Source: Chryseobacterium phocaeense
GTDB lineage: Bacteria > Bacteroidota > Bacteroidia > Flavobacteriales > Weeksellaceae
Length of the DNA: 64,000 nt
Direction: 5' to 3'
NCBI RefSeq assembly: GCF_900169075.1
Contig: NZ_LT827013.1
Coordinates: 279,554 to 343,553 of the forward strand
Shown here: positions 17,311-26,833 of the stretch, one piece after another
Layout of the letters: each line of letters starts with the position of its first letter
Numbering within the stretch: the first letter of the stretch is position 1
The notes under the pieces: model-generated
What the model was told of the DNA's origin: nothing
What the model saw: only the letters and a program-made list of their open reading frames with translations
Database searches by the model: none
Position numbers and translations under genes: made by a program

Positions 17311-18201
17311 CTATCCTATGTTCTGGACAGAATTTTTGAATTCCTTGGCGGTCATTCCTGTTCCCTGTTTAAAGAACCGTGAAAAATAAGCAGGGTCTTC
17401 AAATCCCAGTTCATATCCTATTTCTTTGGTACTTAGCTTGTTGACTGCTAAAAGCCGTTTGGCTTCCAGTAGAAGCCGTTCTTTAATGACCTGGGATGCG
17501 GATTTATTTAAAAACTGTTTTACCAGGCTGTTTAGCTGGCGTGGAGTGATTCTGAGCTGTTCCGCATAATCCTGAACTTCATGATGGGTAGTGTACTGTT
17601 CATTCAGCAAGCGTTTAAAATCCAGAAGATGCTGGTGCTGCGTATCTGTCCGGAAATCCTGCTCCTGAAAATGCTGCTGCCGGATGCGCAGAATTTCCAT
17701 CAGAATAATTTTCACATAGGCGGAAATCAGGGAGGTGGTTCCTGTAGTGTTGCTTCTGTATTCCATCAATGCCATATTTACCAAGTTCTGCAGTTTATCC
17801 CATTCTGCTCCGTTCACAGGAATTACGGGATGATTCTGAAAATGATCAAAAAGAAAGTAAGAATACAGTCTTGAATCTGTTCCGTTATCATGATTAAAAA
17901 AATCATCCTCAAACTGTATGGCAAAACCATGCCCGCCTTTTGTTCTTATCAGCTGATGAACCTGCTCAGGTGCCGTAAGGAATATAACAGGTCCCGAAAA
18001 AGGGTAGGCTTCGAAATCAATATGATGTATACCGGAGCTGTCCTGCACCAGGAATATTTCATAATAGCTGTGACGGTGAGGATACTGCCGGTCAAAAATT
18101 TTTGAACGGTCATCAAAATCAGCAATAACAATGTTTCTGCTATGTTCTTCAAATTTTGAAAAACTAGTATTCAGCGGGTAAGTAGGAATTTTTGATTTCA
18201 T
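17311..18201 (-). CDS. AraC-family transcriptional regulator
   Basis: A 296-aa regulator. Residues ~35-110 form a cupin-like sensor (PHRHSYYEIFLV..., FLTAPEQVHQL) and the C-terminal ~95 residues are an AraC double HTH (RITPRQLNSLVKQFLN and LSTKEIGYELGFEDPAYFSRFFKQ). It is transcribed divergently from the MBL-fold gene with only 81 bp between the starts, so that gene is its most likely target. Ligand unknown. Confidence 0.92.
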   Translation of the reverse strand: MKSKIPTYPLNTSFSKFEEHSRNIVIADFDDRSKIFDRQYPHRHSYYEIFLVQDSSGIHHIDFEAYPFSGPVIFLTAPEQVHQLIRTKGGHGFAIQFEDDFFNHDNGTDSRLYSYFLFDHFQNHPVIPVNGAEWDKLQNLVNMALMEYRSNTTGTTSLISAYVKIILMEILRIRQQHFQEQDFRTDTQHQHLLDFKRLLNEQYTTHHEVQDYAEQLRITPRQLNSLVKQFLNKSASQVIKERLLLEAKRLLAVNKLSTKEIGYELGFEDPAYFSRFFKQGTGMTAKEFKNSVQNIG

Positions 18202-18282
18202 GTCAAAATGTACAATAGATGATACAATTTATCCATTTTCCGGGGCTTGTTTCCGGTATAATTTTACATAAAAATAAGAACA

Positions 18283-19179
18283 ATGGCAAAAATTAACCGA
18301 AGAAAATGGATCAAACAAAATACGTATGCAGCTTTAGCCCTTACGATTCCCGGATCTTTCACATCTTCATTATACAAAAGTAAGGAAATGAATACAGAAC
18401 ATCCTATTTGCGCTACCTGTGGCGTACAATATGAGTCTGCTGCGCAGGAACATTGTCCGGTCTGTGAAGACTCAAGGCAATATGTAAATGCAGACGGCCA
18501 GCAGTGGACTACACTGACGGCACTCAATAAAACGCATAAAAACATTATAGAAAAAGTAGCTCCTAATATGTATGCAATTTATACCAGCCCCCGTTTTGGA
18601 ATCGGGCAGCATGCTCATCTGGTGGTTACTCCCAATGGCAATATATTATGGGACTGCATTGCAAATCTGGATGCAACTACTATTGACATTATCAAAAAAC
18701 TGGGTGGCATCAGGGCAATTGCGATCTCCCATCCTCATTATTATTCAACTATGATAGAATGGAGTAAAGCCTTTGATGCACCCATCTATATTCATCAGTC
18801 CGATAAAAAATGGGTACAGCGTAAAGGTGAAGCTGTTCAGTTCTGGGAAGGCAGGGAAAAAACGTTATGGGATGGCTTGAAGTTGGTATTATGTGCAGGG
18901 CATTTTGACGGTGCAACGGTATTATATAATCCTGATCATGGCGGACAGCTGCTTACCGGAGATATGCCGCTGGTATGTTCGGACCGGAAGTCGGTTACCT
19001 TTATGTACAGCTATCCCAATTATATTCCTTTGTCTTCCGAGGCCATTCGGTATGCTAAAGAATCTCTGGATCCTTTGAGGTATGATTCTGTATTCGGAGC
19101 TTTTGGAACTTATATCAGGGGAGATGGTAAGAAAGCAGTCGATTTTTCTATAAGCCGCTATCTCGGACAAATCAAATAG
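18283..19179 (+). CDS. MBL-fold metallo-hydrolase with N-terminal zinc-ribbon-like CxxC pairs
   Basis: A 298-aa protein. The N-terminus (NRRKWIKQ plus a hydrophobic stretch to about residue 30) resembles a Tat signal, but an internal Met36 could give a cytoplasmic form. Cys43/Cys46 and Cys58/Cys61 form two CxxC pairs like a small zinc ribbon. The MBL part shows HPH at 150-152, His171, CAGH with His207 and LLTGDM; Tyr-Tyr replaces the usual Asp-His of HxHxDH, so the metal site is altered. Divergent from, and probably controlled by, the AraC regulator. Substrate unknown. Confidence 0.82.
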   Translation: MAKINRRKWIKQNTYAALALTIPGSFTSSLYKSKEMNTEHPICATCGVQYESAAQEHCPVCEDSRQYVNADGQQWTTLTALNKTHKNIIEKVAPNMYAIYTSPRFGIGQHAHLVVTPNGNILWDCIANLDATTIDIIKKLGGIRAIAISHPHYYSTMIEWSKAFDAPIYIHQSDKKWVQRKGEAVQFWEGREKTLWDGLKLVLCAGHFDGATVLYNPDHGGQLLTGDMPLVCSDRKSVTFMYSYPNYIPLSSEAIRYAKESLDPLRYDSVFGAFGTYIRGDGKKAVDFSISRYLGQIK

Positions 19180-19205
19180 TCTTCTTTTTTTATTGGACTA
19201 TCAGA

Positions 19206-19235
19206 AAACCGCTCTTTATGAGCGGTTTATTGTCT
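19206..19235. terminator. bidirectional terminator
   Basis: Stem AAACCGCTC/GAGCGGTTT (19206-19214/19220-19228) with TTTAT loop, between the convergent MBL-fold (+) and DUF2200 (-) genes. Confidence 0.8.
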
Positions 19236-19253
19236 TGTATATGGTGTTTATAC

Positions 19254-19604
19254 TTATGATCTCAATATCTTTTCCATCTTTTTCCCTTTCGCAAGCTCAT
19301 CGATCAGTTTGTCCAGATAGCGGATATTTCTCATCAGTTCCTCTTCGATATCTTCTACACGATATCCACAGATGACGCCTTTGATGAGGGAAACATTGGG
19401 GTTGATTTGCGGGGCCTGTTCAAAAAATGTTTTGAAATCAGTTTTGTTCTCTAAGATCTCCTGCAGACTCTTTTCATCATATCCCGTTAGCCAGAATATA
19501 ATTTCATGAACTTCGGCTTTGGTGCGGCCTTTCTTTTCCGCTTTTTGAATATAGTGAGGATAAACACCGGCAAAAGACATTGCATAAATTCTGGTATTAT
19601 TCAT
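19254..19604 (-). CDS. DUF2200 family protein
   Basis: A 116-aa cytoplasmic protein matching the DUF2200 pattern: [23 protein letters not shown] near the N-terminus, [12 protein letters not shown], then APQINPN and [11 protein letters not shown]. Function unknown. It begins 12 nt after the hydrolase gene and is the last member of a DHFR-like/hydrolase/DUF2200 operon. Confidence 0.88.
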   Translation of the reverse strand: MNNTRIYAMSFAGVYPHYIQKAEKKGRTKAEVHEIIFWLTGYDEKSLQEILENKTDFKTFFEQAPQINPNVSLIKGVICGYRVEDIEEELMRNIRYLDKLIDELAKGKKMEKILRS

Positions 19605-19616
19605 AGGCTTTCATTT

Positions 19617-20402
19617 TTATGATGGATTTAATTCCTGAAGAATATTCTCCAGGATTCTGTTAAATTCTTCTGGATTTTCCAGCATAGGGTAGTGGCCTGT
19701 TCCGGCTATTTCACTATAGTTGTAATCTTTTAAATACTTCCTGTTGTTTTCTATGTTCGTAGGGGTATTATCGGAACTAACGGCCCTTACCGGAACCGTA
19801 ACCTTTGATGCGGTATCCCTGAAGTCCGTATGATATAAAGGCCTCAGCAGATCAATCGCTTTTTCCGGGTTATTCTGAAGAAATTCGGACTGTATTTTCT
19901 GTTGTACATCCGGTGGCGTTTTTTCTGCAAAAAGATATTGGGGAAGGATATTTTCTACTGCATTTTTAAAATCATTGCGGTAATGGGTGAACAGAAACTC
20001 ATCAGCCTGTTCTACGGTAAAAGTTTCATCGAGATCTTTTACAGTGTCTATCAGAATCAGTGCTTTCAGATTGGGAATCTTTAAAGCAGCTTTCAAAGCA
20101 TATGCACCTGACATGGAATGGCCCACGAGAATAATCTCCTTTGAGTCAATGGCAGCTGCCACAGCTGTAATATCATCCGCATATAAATCACTGCTCCACT
20201 CTTTTCTGGATGCATCAGACTGGCCGTGTCCCGGAAGATCCATCTGAACAATTTGATAACGGTCTTTGAAATATTCCTGCTGGTTATTCCACCATTCTGC
20301 GTTCCCGAGCCAGCCGTGCACAAAAAGGAGTGCTGTATTTCCTTGTCCGCTTTCTTTGTAATGAATGTTTTGTCCGTCTGAAGACTGTGTATATTTTTTC
20401 AT
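19617..20402 (-). CDS. alpha/beta hydrolase
   Basis: A 261-aa cytoplasmic hydrolase: oxyanion region FVHGWLGN (27-34), nucleophile elbow GHSMSG with Ser96, LIDTVKD strand, and a terminal His in GTGHYPMLENP. This arrangement is typical of the haloperoxidase/esterase-like group (DLPGHGQSD motif present). Middle gene of a three-gene operon, 26 nt after the DHFR-like gene and 12 nt before DUF2200. Substrate unknown. Confidence 0.9.
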   Translation of the reverse strand: MKKYTQSSDGQNIHYKESGQGNTALLFVHGWLGNAEWWNNQQEYFKDRYQIVQMDLPGHGQSDASRKEWSSDLYADDITAVAAAIDSKEIILVGHSMSGAYALKAALKIPNLKALILIDTVKDLDETFTVEQADEFLFTHYRNDFKNAVENILPQYLFAEKTPPDVQQKIQSEFLQNNPEKAIDLLRPLYHTDFRDTASKVTVPVRAVSSDNTPTNIENNRKYLKDYNYSEIAGTGHYPMLENPEEFNRILENILQELNPS

Positions 20403-20428
20403 AATGAATATTTTCTGAGGTTGGATTA

Positions 20429-20974
20429 TTAATTTTTAGATTCGTAAATGAGCTGTACCACTCCTGATCTGAATACATGGGTATTGATAAGTTTCAATTC
20501 CAGCCTCTCCCTGAGATTTTCAAATAAAGGTTTTCCGCTGCCCAGTGCAACGGGATGCACAGAAATCCTGTAAGCATCAATAAGATCAAGAGCAATAAAG
20601 GTTTTAATAAGACCTGCGCCGCCATACAGCCAGATGTCTTTTCCGGGCTGCTGTTTTAGTTCAGCTATTGTTTCAGCAATATCTGAGCTGATGAATACTG
20701 CTCCTGCATCTTCTCTGCTTTGGTGAGAAAAAACATATTTATTTTTCGAGTGAATGGTTTCCCAGAATTCTTTTTCTTCAGGTCCGGCGTTTTCATCCGG
20801 CTGATACGTGCCCCAGGCATCATAGCTTACCCTGCCGTAGAGGATGGTATCGATGCTGGTCAGAAATCCGCCAAAATTCATATCGTCATCCATAATGCAC
20901 CAGTCTGTTTCTCCATTGGGGCCTTCAATAAATCCGTCTAAACTGACCGCCAGGTCCAGAATTATTTTTCTCAT
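20429..20974 (-). CDS. dihydrofolate reductase family protein (RibD C-terminal-like)
   Basis: A 181-aa reductase of the RibD C-terminal/YwjB group: start RKIILDLAVSLDGFIEGPNG, TILYGRVSYDAW, and the NADPH-binding IWLYGGAGLI near 130. These stand-alone domains are usually annotated as DHFR-like but seldom act on folate; reductase substrate is unknown. First gene of the operon with the hydrolase and DUF2200. Confidence 0.9.
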   Translation of the reverse strand: MRKIILDLAVSLDGFIEGPNGETDWCIMDDDMNFGGFLTSIDTILYGRVSYDAWGTYQPDENAGPEEKEFWETIHSKNKYVFSHQSREDAGAVFISSDIAETIAELKQQPGKDIWLYGGAGLIKTFIALDLIDAYRISVHPVALGSGKPLFENLRERLELKLINTHVFRSGVVQLIYESKN

Positions 20975-21014
20975 GTAAGGGTAGGGTATGATTTAGTTTC
21001 TGTAAAAATAAAGA

Positions 21015-21040
21015 AAAATGCCCTGTATTCAGAGCATTTT
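21015..21040 (-). terminator. terminator of the beta-propeller gene
   Basis: Stem AAAATGC-c-CTG / CAG-a-GCATTTT with a short loop, just downstream of the stop on the minus strand. Confidence 0.6.
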
Positions 21041-21053
21041 AGTTTGATAAAAT

Positions 21054-22298
21054 TTACCATTTCCAGATCTGCGGTTCATTTTTCCAGATCAGAAGCCTGA
21101 ACTCTTCATAATGGTTTCCGTTACCTATGGTATGGGTATCCCTGTGGCCTTTTCCCAACTTTAGCTTATGCAAAATTCCTGAATGAGCAGCTACCCAAAG
21201 CGTTTTTTCATCATCGGAAATCGTCATTCCGGAAATAGTGGAACCCAGGAAGTGTCTCCATACTGTATTTCCCTTTTTGTCAAATGCTTTGATATACCCA
21301 TAGGCATCTCCCAGAATATAATAATCTTTGGCTGCTACTCCTGCATAGACTCTCATTTCTTCATTAATCACTACATAGTCGTCACTTTCCGTGTAAGCTT
21401 CAATATCAGCTCCCACATACTGATCGGAACTGATGCCTATCGTAATGCCGTTATAAAAATGGCAGGAATTCGTAATCAGCTGGCTGTCGTCTTTTGCGAA
21501 AAGACAGAAGTGCGGATATGAAGATTGTGCGCCGATGGTGCCCAGCGTATTGCCTTCCGGATCTAAAATTCTGTGGTCGTAGCTTTGATCACCCACTACG
21601 ATATAGGAATTGTTATTGGAAAGTGCTGCGTTTTCCATATCTATATTGGGACTCCAGTCTTCTTCATCGTCTTCATTGAGCGGATGAATGAGCTTTTCCT
21701 CTCTTTGGGAAACCAGATAAATGCCTTCTGAGGTTACTAAAATGACTTTGCTTCCATCATTGAACGGAATCAGTTCTGTAATGCCAAATTCTGCGGTCTG
21801 ATTAAGTTGAAATTCATTAATCAAAGCTCCATCCCAGCCTTTGTATAATGAGATCTTATGATTGGAAGCTATGGCAAAGACGTTATTTTGTTTTGATTTT
21901 CCTATCGCATGAATGTTTTCATCAAGTTCTGTAATTTCATCATGATCGAGAAGGTAAGCTTTTCGTTGTTCATAGGAAGTGCCGGTGAGGAATACGATCT
22001 TCTGATCGCTAATGAACTGAAGGTGCTCAATACTCTGCGATCTGTTTTCTAGTAGAGGAATAATCGGAGTGTGGGCAGGCGGGAAAAAGACTCTGAAGTT
22101 GTCCGTATCCCTGTTCTGGTTGGCTGATTTAAGGAGGTCAAAAATGTCCGGGGCCAGGTGAGCCCTTTTGTCTTCGGGTTCTTTGCCTTTCCAGTTCTCC
22201 CAGCCGTTTTTTTCACCGAAATCAACCATTTCATTAATTTCTGTGGCATATTGTTCTCCTTCTGAGAACCATTCTTCCTGGATTTTAGTGTTTTGCAT
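21054..22298 (-). CDS. predicted beta-propeller (WD40/PQQ-like) protein
   Basis: A 414-aa protein without signal peptide. After an acidic ~85-residue N-terminal part come repeated blade-like units of ~40 residues (IVFLTG..., VFAIASNHKISLYKGW, KVILVTSEGIYLVSQ, YIVVGDQSYDHRIL, YYILGDAYGYIKAFDKKGNTVWRH, LWVAAHSGILHKLKL). Such repeats give a scaffold or binding surface; no enzyme motif is seen. Likely cytoplasmic. Monocistronic; role unknown. Confidence 0.7.
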   Translation of the reverse strand: MQNTKIQEEWFSEGEQYATEINEMVDFGEKNGWENWKGKEPEDKRAHLAPDIFDLLKSANQNRDTDNFRVFFPPAHTPIIPLLENRSQSIEHLQFISDQKIVFLTGTSYEQRKAYLLDHDEITELDENIHAIGKSKQNNVFAIASNHKISLYKGWDGALINEFQLNQTAEFGITELIPFNDGSKVILVTSEGIYLVSQREEKLIHPLNEDDEEDWSPNIDMENAALSNNNSYIVVGDQSYDHRILDPEGNTLGTIGAQSSYPHFCLFAKDDSQLITNSCHFYNGITIGISSDQYVGADIEAYTESDDYVVINEEMRVYAGVAAKDYYILGDAYGYIKAFDKKGNTVWRHFLGSTISGMTISDDEKTLWVAAHSGILHKLKLGKGHRDTHTIGNGNHYEEFRLLIWKNEPQIWKW

Positions 22299-22476
22299 AT
22301 TTAGTGTTTGAATAAAAATTTAATGTTTTTTGAAAAGAAGTTTATCAGAATATTTTTAATCTCTGATACTGTAATCAGACTTGAGTCTTAGGTGTACACA
22401 ACACAGGAATATAAAGCTTTGTTTTTACATAGCCCTGAATTTTCATCATATGATCATGGGTGACAAAGTGTACTTC

Positions 22477-22995
22477 CTACGCCTCCGACTTTACTTCCGA
22501 GTTTTTAAATACATTCCAGAAATTATAATCTGTCATAGGAGCATCGGTGATTCCCACATTTCTTCCCATAGTAACGATCTGTCCTCTGTGGTAGGCTCCG
22601 TGAACCACTGCATGCTGGATGTACTCGTATTTGGAAAAGTCGCACTGAAACCATGGAGATTCCACTTTTACATTTTGGGCCAGATCTTCTTCAGAAAGGC
22701 CTTCCACATATACCATTAATTTTCTGGAGTTTTCTTTTATGCCATTGAAAATTTCTTCTTTGCTGATGGCTGCAGAGATCTGTTCAAAATCAAAATCAGC
22801 ATTTTCTGCGATATAGGCCCACCAGTATTGCTGGGTCTGCCATACGTGGTGCAGGGTAGATAAAATGGTAGGGAAGCTGGAGATCACCTCCTGGTTAAGC
22901 TGTTCATCAGACTTTGTAGAAAGCCAGTCGATATACATATTAACAACCCAATCATTGTACTGAACCGTGTGTGTGATTAATGTTTTTAAATTCAT
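22477..22995 (-). CDS. DinB family protein
   Basis: A 172-aa four-helix-bundle protein of the DinB/YfiT group: HTVQYNDWVVNMY at the start, LHHVWQTQQYWW in the middle and HAVVHGAYHRGQIVTMGR near the C-terminus. Three His residues (in LHHVW and HGAYHRG) form the expected metal site. The family includes thiol-dependent metal enzymes (bacillithiol transferases). Stand-alone gene. Confidence 0.9.
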   Translation of the reverse strand: MNLKTLITHTVQYNDWVVNMYIDWLSTKSDEQLNQEVISSFPTILSTLHHVWQTQQYWWAYIAENADFDFEQISAAISKEEIFNGIKENSRKLMVYVEGLSEEDLAQNVKVESPWFQCDFSKYEYIQHAVVHGAYHRGQIVTMGRNVGITDAPMTDYNFWNVFKNSEVKSEA

Positions 22996-23118
22996 GATAA
23001 TATTTTATTTTTAATGATTTTGGAAGGATAAAAATAAGTAAAATATTAACCTGATTTTACAAAAAATAGAGCTGCCGGAAAAACAGAAGACAGCAGTTCC
23101 TGAAAATCTGTTGAAATT

Positions 23119-23658
23119 TTAATGTGCTAAAATCGCATCATAATTCGCATAGTATTTTTTGAATTTAAAAGTATCCTGATCTATTACAATTTTAGAATCA
23201 TCCAGTATTTTGCACTCTCGCGTATACCTGTAAATTTTTCTTCTGTTATAAGAGGTCAGAACAAAATTTTTACCTGTAAGTGAATAAGAATCTGCTTTTT
23301 TATATTCCTCTAGAAGATCTGATCTTGTCCAGCTTAAACGGTGAAATAATACATCAAAAATAAACCTGTTGTCAGGATTTGTAAGAGGAATCTGCCACAT
23401 TTCACCCCTAATTCCGCGGTAAACTGCCCTGCCATCCCGGCTAAACATATATATTGACAAATGAGCAGGGTCTAATTCGGGAATATGCCTTCTTGAAATA
23501 TTTCCTGAATCCGGTTCTGGTTTCCTCTGATAACAAATATATACCCCGTCATATCTCAAACCAGATTGAGCCATTGCTTCTTTGGTGACAGGTTTATAAT
23601 CCATCACTGAACAATTGACTAATAAGAGAAGGAAAACAGGAAAACAATATTTTATCAT
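23119..23658 (-). CDS. hypothetical lipoprotein
   Basis: A 179-aa protein from the ATG at 23658 (the upstream ATG at 23676 is also possible). Hydrophobic MIKYCFPVFLLLLVNC with Cys at the end resembles a lipoprotein signal, although Asn before the Cys is unusual. The mature part (DYKPVTKEAMAQSG...) has no recognised domain; AQSGLRYDGVYIC... and FKKYY suggest a beta-rich fold. Located between the DinB and class C hydrolase genes. Confidence 0.7.
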   Translation of the reverse strand: MIKYCFPVFLLLLVNCSVMDYKPVTKEAMAQSGLRYDGVYICYQRKPEPDSGNISRRHIPELDPAHLSIYMFSRDGRAVYRGIRGEMWQIPLTNPDNRFIFDVLFHRLSWTRSDLLEEYKKADSYSLTGKNFVLTSYNRRKIYRYTRECKILDDSKIVIDQDTFKFKKYYANYDAILAH

Positions 23659-23728
23659 TTTAATGGGCAATGTCATAAAAGATTTTAAGATGAAATGGTT
23701 TGAAAGAGAGATTTTATATTATTTGTCA

Positions 23729-24985
23729 TTACTTTTCAGACCGGCTGATGGCATCCAGTTTTATGAAATACTCATCCAGCAGATCATAAATTGCTTTCTG
23801 ATCTTTTCCGGTATTGTTTTTATCCCAATCTGTATTTACGATGAGGTATCTGCCCATTTTTTTATCTTTAAAAAACCAGATGACAGAGTTCATTCCCGGG
23901 TCACCGCCCGTGTGTCCGAAGTTTCCGGTTGACCCGAAGCCCATGCTTATTCCCATATTGTATTCATCGCTGTATTCGCTGGTGCTTCTGTCCTCGAAAT
24001 TTTCGGCTTTCAGCTGAGGGGTAAAATATTCTTTATAGCTTTCTTTTGAGAGTATTTTTCCGTTTCCGTAATAGCCTTTCATGAGCTCAAGAAGATATTT
24101 GCTCATATCCTCTGAAGTAGTAAGCATTCCTCCGTCAGGATAAGTATTGAGAGAATAATAAGGGTAGGGCGTTTGCTTGTTGATGAAAGTACGCGTGTAT
24201 TTTGAAAAATTGATAGCGTTAAAATTCCAGCCTGAATGGGTCATTTGCAAAGGCTCAAAAATATATTGCACCGTAAAGGCATCGTATGACATTCCGGTTG
24301 CTTTTTCCAGAACCAGTGCTGCAAGAGTGGTCCCGATGTTGGAATAATTGAAAAGTTCTCCCGGTTTTTTATCCGTGAATATATCTTTTGAGTACCATTT
24401 CCCTTTTTCATTAAGAACATTATTTAAAAATTCCTCAATGGAAATTTTGGATGAAGGAGGATTGAATTTTGTGGGTGAAATATCGATCTTTAAATGGTCT
24501 GCCAGGTTGGTGGTGTCTTTTAAAATAATGGTTCTGGTCAGATATTCGTTATTATCATTGATAGATGAGGTATGGGTGGTGAGCTGGCGGATCGTGATCG
24601 GAATATCCGGATGCTGTGGATTGATGACTTTAAAAGGGAGATATCGGCTAATGGGATCATCCAGTTTCAGTTTTCCCAGCTCCTGAGCTTTAAGGATGGC
24701 AATGCCGATCAGGGTTTTTGAAACGGATGCTATATTCTGGACTGTATGTTCATCGTATTTTTTAAAGGGCTTTATGTTGGCGGCTCCGAATCCGTTCTGG
24801 TATAAAACCTCACGGTCATTCACCAGTGCAACTCCAAATCCGTTAAAACTTGCAGTCTTGCTGATTTCTGCCAGTTTATCCGTTAATTCTTTCTGAGCTT
24901 TTCTCATTTCCTGTGACTGCTTTTTCTGTGCAGTAAAAACGTTAAGCATTAACATACAAAGAAGAAGAACATACAGATTTTTCAT
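23729..24985 (-). CDS. exported serine hydrolase, beta-lactamase class C family
   Basis: A 418-aa precursor with signal peptide (residues 1-20, ending FTAQ). The SxxK motif is SVSK (Ser87, Lys90), the YxN element is YSN in ELFNYSNIG, and the third motif is HTGG in FGHTGGDPG near residue 360. This is the penicillin-binding-protein/AmpC-like fold used by esterases, DD-peptidases and class C enzymes; true beta-lactamase activity cannot be claimed, and the HTGG (rather than KTG) motif points to esterase/peptidase. Periplasmic. Monocistronic. Confidence 0.9.
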   Translation of the reverse strand: MKNLYVLLLCMLMLNVFTAQKKQSQEMRKAQKELTDKLAEISKTASFNGFGVALVNDREVLYQNGFGAANIKPFKKYDEHTVQNIASVSKTLIGIAILKAQELGKLKLDDPISRYLPFKVINPQHPDIPITIRQLTTHTSSINDNNEYLTRTIILKDTTNLADHLKIDISPTKFNPPSSKISIEEFLNNVLNEKGKWYSKDIFTDKKPGELFNYSNIGTTLAALVLEKATGMSYDAFTVQYIFEPLQMTHSGWNFNAINFSKYTRTFINKQTPYPYYSLNTYPDGGMLTTSEDMSKYLLELMKGYYGNGKILSKESYKEYFTPQLKAENFEDRSTSEYSDEYNMGISMGFGSTGNFGHTGGDPGMNSVIWFFKDKKMGRYLIVNTDWDKNNTGKDQKAIYDLLDEYFIKLDAISRSEK

Positions 24986-25055
24986 AATAGGTTTATTAAA
25001 AGAACAATTTTAAAGGAGTTATTGTTACATCCACAGATTAACAACTAATGCCGGA

Positions 25056-25439
25056 TCACAGTCCGAAATGACGGTTTTGGTCAGTATTTTCAGGGTTAAT
25101 CAGTGCTTTATTGCAATAGGTGGCTCGTTCAAATTCATTAATATTGACGGATAGGAAGGAAAGATCCTGAAGCAGGGCTGTCAGCTGTGTGCATATCTTG
25201 TTTGACAGGTCTGCTTTCTGTTCCGTATCCCGGCCTTCCATAATATACCCGAAAACATGAAGGAAATTTTTCTTGTGATCTCCCAATTGATAGTACTGGT
25301 ATGGCTGAAGCCTGACTTTGATATCATTGGGAGCAAACAAGCCTGTTGAATCGGCTGCTTTGTAAACGGCATCCATGATTTCGTCCGGTGATCTTTGCTG
25401 AAGAACATCCTGAGAGCATTCTATGATGAAATGAGGCAT
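25056..25439 (-). CDS. tautomerase-superfamily protein, CHMI-like (5-carboxymethyl-2-hydroxymuconate isomerase type)
   Basis: A 127-aa protein beginning MPHFIIECSQDVL; after Met removal Pro1 would be the catalytic base, as in HpaF/CHMI. The strand pattern DIKVRLQPYQYYQLG and FLHVFGYIMEGR fits the family. No homoprotocatechuate genes are nearby, so the physiological substrate is unclear. Confidence 0.83.
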   Translation of the reverse strand: MPHFIIECSQDVLQQRSPDEIMDAVYKAADSTGLFAPNDIKVRLQPYQYYQLGDHKKNFLHVFGYIMEGRDTEQKADLSNKICTQLTALLQDLSFLSVNINEFERATYCNKALINPENTDQNRHFGL

Positions 25440-25513
25440 AATGATTTTCTGTTCAGTGGTTTAGGATAAAGATAAATATAATATAGAGATTTAAGTTTTC
25501 TCACTTATATTTA

Positions 25514-26062
25514 TTAACATTTTTTAGCATCCATATCAAAAGAATGGTTTTCCCGAACATATAATCTTGTTTTTTCAAGTCCAAAATTGTTAACCTTATT
25601 CGCCTGGTTATTTAATTCCCATTGGGGAAGATGGTTATAAAGTTCTTCTGCTAATTTTTCAATTCCGGGCGTCTGTTTATGATCAAACTCATAGCTTTTT
25701 TTATCGGTAATAATTTCCAGGCCTGTTTGTCTTATACGATATAAAATAGGAGCACTGAAAGAATATACAGAAACAATTTCTTTCCATTTTACGAATTCAG
25801 TTGAGTTTTTTTGTTGAATATAAAAACCGTCATCGGTATATTCAAATATTCCGTTATCCTGAAGTAAATGATCTACTTCTTTTTCAACTGATTCATAGCT
25901 ATCATTATCATTAGGAAAATAGATTTTTGCAATTGTGAAAATAATAGTAATGAAACAAGCAAGAATAATAAGATAAGATATTCCCTCACTATCAAAGACA
26001 GGATAGTTGAATAAAACAACAATTAAAATGATACAGCTTATTAAAATTATTTTTTTCATCAC
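25514..26062 (-). CDS. hypothetical membrane protein with two N-terminal TM segments
   Basis: A 182-aa protein: hydrophobic segments at about 4-20 and 27-47, then a soluble domain of ~130 residues (YTDDGFYIQQKNSTEFVKWKEIVSVYSF, GLEIITDKKSYEFDH) that resembles PH-like/YcxB-type beta folds. No enzyme motif. Unknown function. Confidence 0.7.
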   Translation of the reverse strand: MMKKIILISCIILIVVLFNYPVFDSEGISYLIILACFITIIFTIAKIYFPNDNDSYESVEKEVDHLLQDNGIFEYTDDGFYIQQKNSTEFVKWKEIVSVYSFSAPILYRIRQTGLEIITDKKSYEFDHKQTPGIEKLAEELYNHLPQWELNNQANKVNNFGLEKTRLYVRENHSFDMDAKKC

Positions 26063-26114
26063 TTGGCTTTCTCAACTGAAATAGACAATTAAAACTTTAA
26101 CTCACTTTAATTTT

Positions 26115-26774
26115 TCAAAACAAAGACTCTCCATTTAAATCCGTAGTAAGCACTTCGCTCATATAATCAAAAAACGGACGCATGGCCAGCAGGGTGAGAA
26201 GGACTTCTTTCTGAAAACTGTCGGAGAAAACTTCTTTATCCGTAAATTTCCGCATCACTACGAATTGTTTTTTCCTGATCAGGTCAATGGCCGGATGATC
26301 TTTATCAAAACCTCTCGGTGCTGTTTTTACGCCATCACCTTTGATTTCTTCAAAATATTTGACAAAAGTGGGGTCGGAAGTGATTTTTTCAATTTCTGAA
26401 GTATTAAGCTCGAATTCTTTACGGATACGGAGCAGGTCTTGGGTGTCAGGTGCCCAGAATCCGCCTCCTACAAAGCTGTTTCCAGGTTCCAGATGGATGT
26501 AATAGCCGCCTCTCAACATCGGTTTTGAACGGGAATATCCAACCCCGAAATTATTTTTATATGGAGCAGGATCTTTGGAAAAGCGCACATCCCTGTAAAT
26601 TCTGAAAATATGAATACCTTTTAACTGATCATATTCCTGGAGCTCATGATAAATCTTAGTGAAAAGAACTTTGTTTTCTTTTACAATGGAATCGTATTCC
26701 TGCTTGTTTTGGATAAACCATTCCCGGGTATTGTTTTTTTCTAATTTTTTAAGGAATTCGAATGCTTTTTTCAT
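26115..26774 (-). CDS. DUF2461 family protein
   Basis: A 219-aa protein with the DUF2461 hallmarks: FEFLKKLEKNNTREWFIQNK at the N-terminus, FRIYRDVRFSKDPAPYK, GGYYIHLEPG and a C-terminal FTDKEVFSDSF. Cytoplasmic; function unknown. Stand-alone. Confidence 0.93.
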   Translation of the reverse strand: MKKAFEFLKKLEKNNTREWFIQNKQEYDSIVKENKVLFTKIYHELQEYDQLKGIHIFRIYRDVRFSKDPAPYKNNFGVGYSRSKPMLRGGYYIHLEPGNSFVGGGFWAPDTQDLLRIRKEFELNTSEIEKITSDPTFVKYFEEIKGDGVKTAPRGFDKDHPAIDLIRKKQFVVMRKFTDKEVFSDSFQKEVLLTLLAMRPFFDYMSEVLTTDLNGESLF

Positions 26775-26833
26775 TTTTATGGATTTGTTTTTTCAGGAAG
26801 ACTGTATTTTTCGTTTTTAAAAGGGCAATTTTT

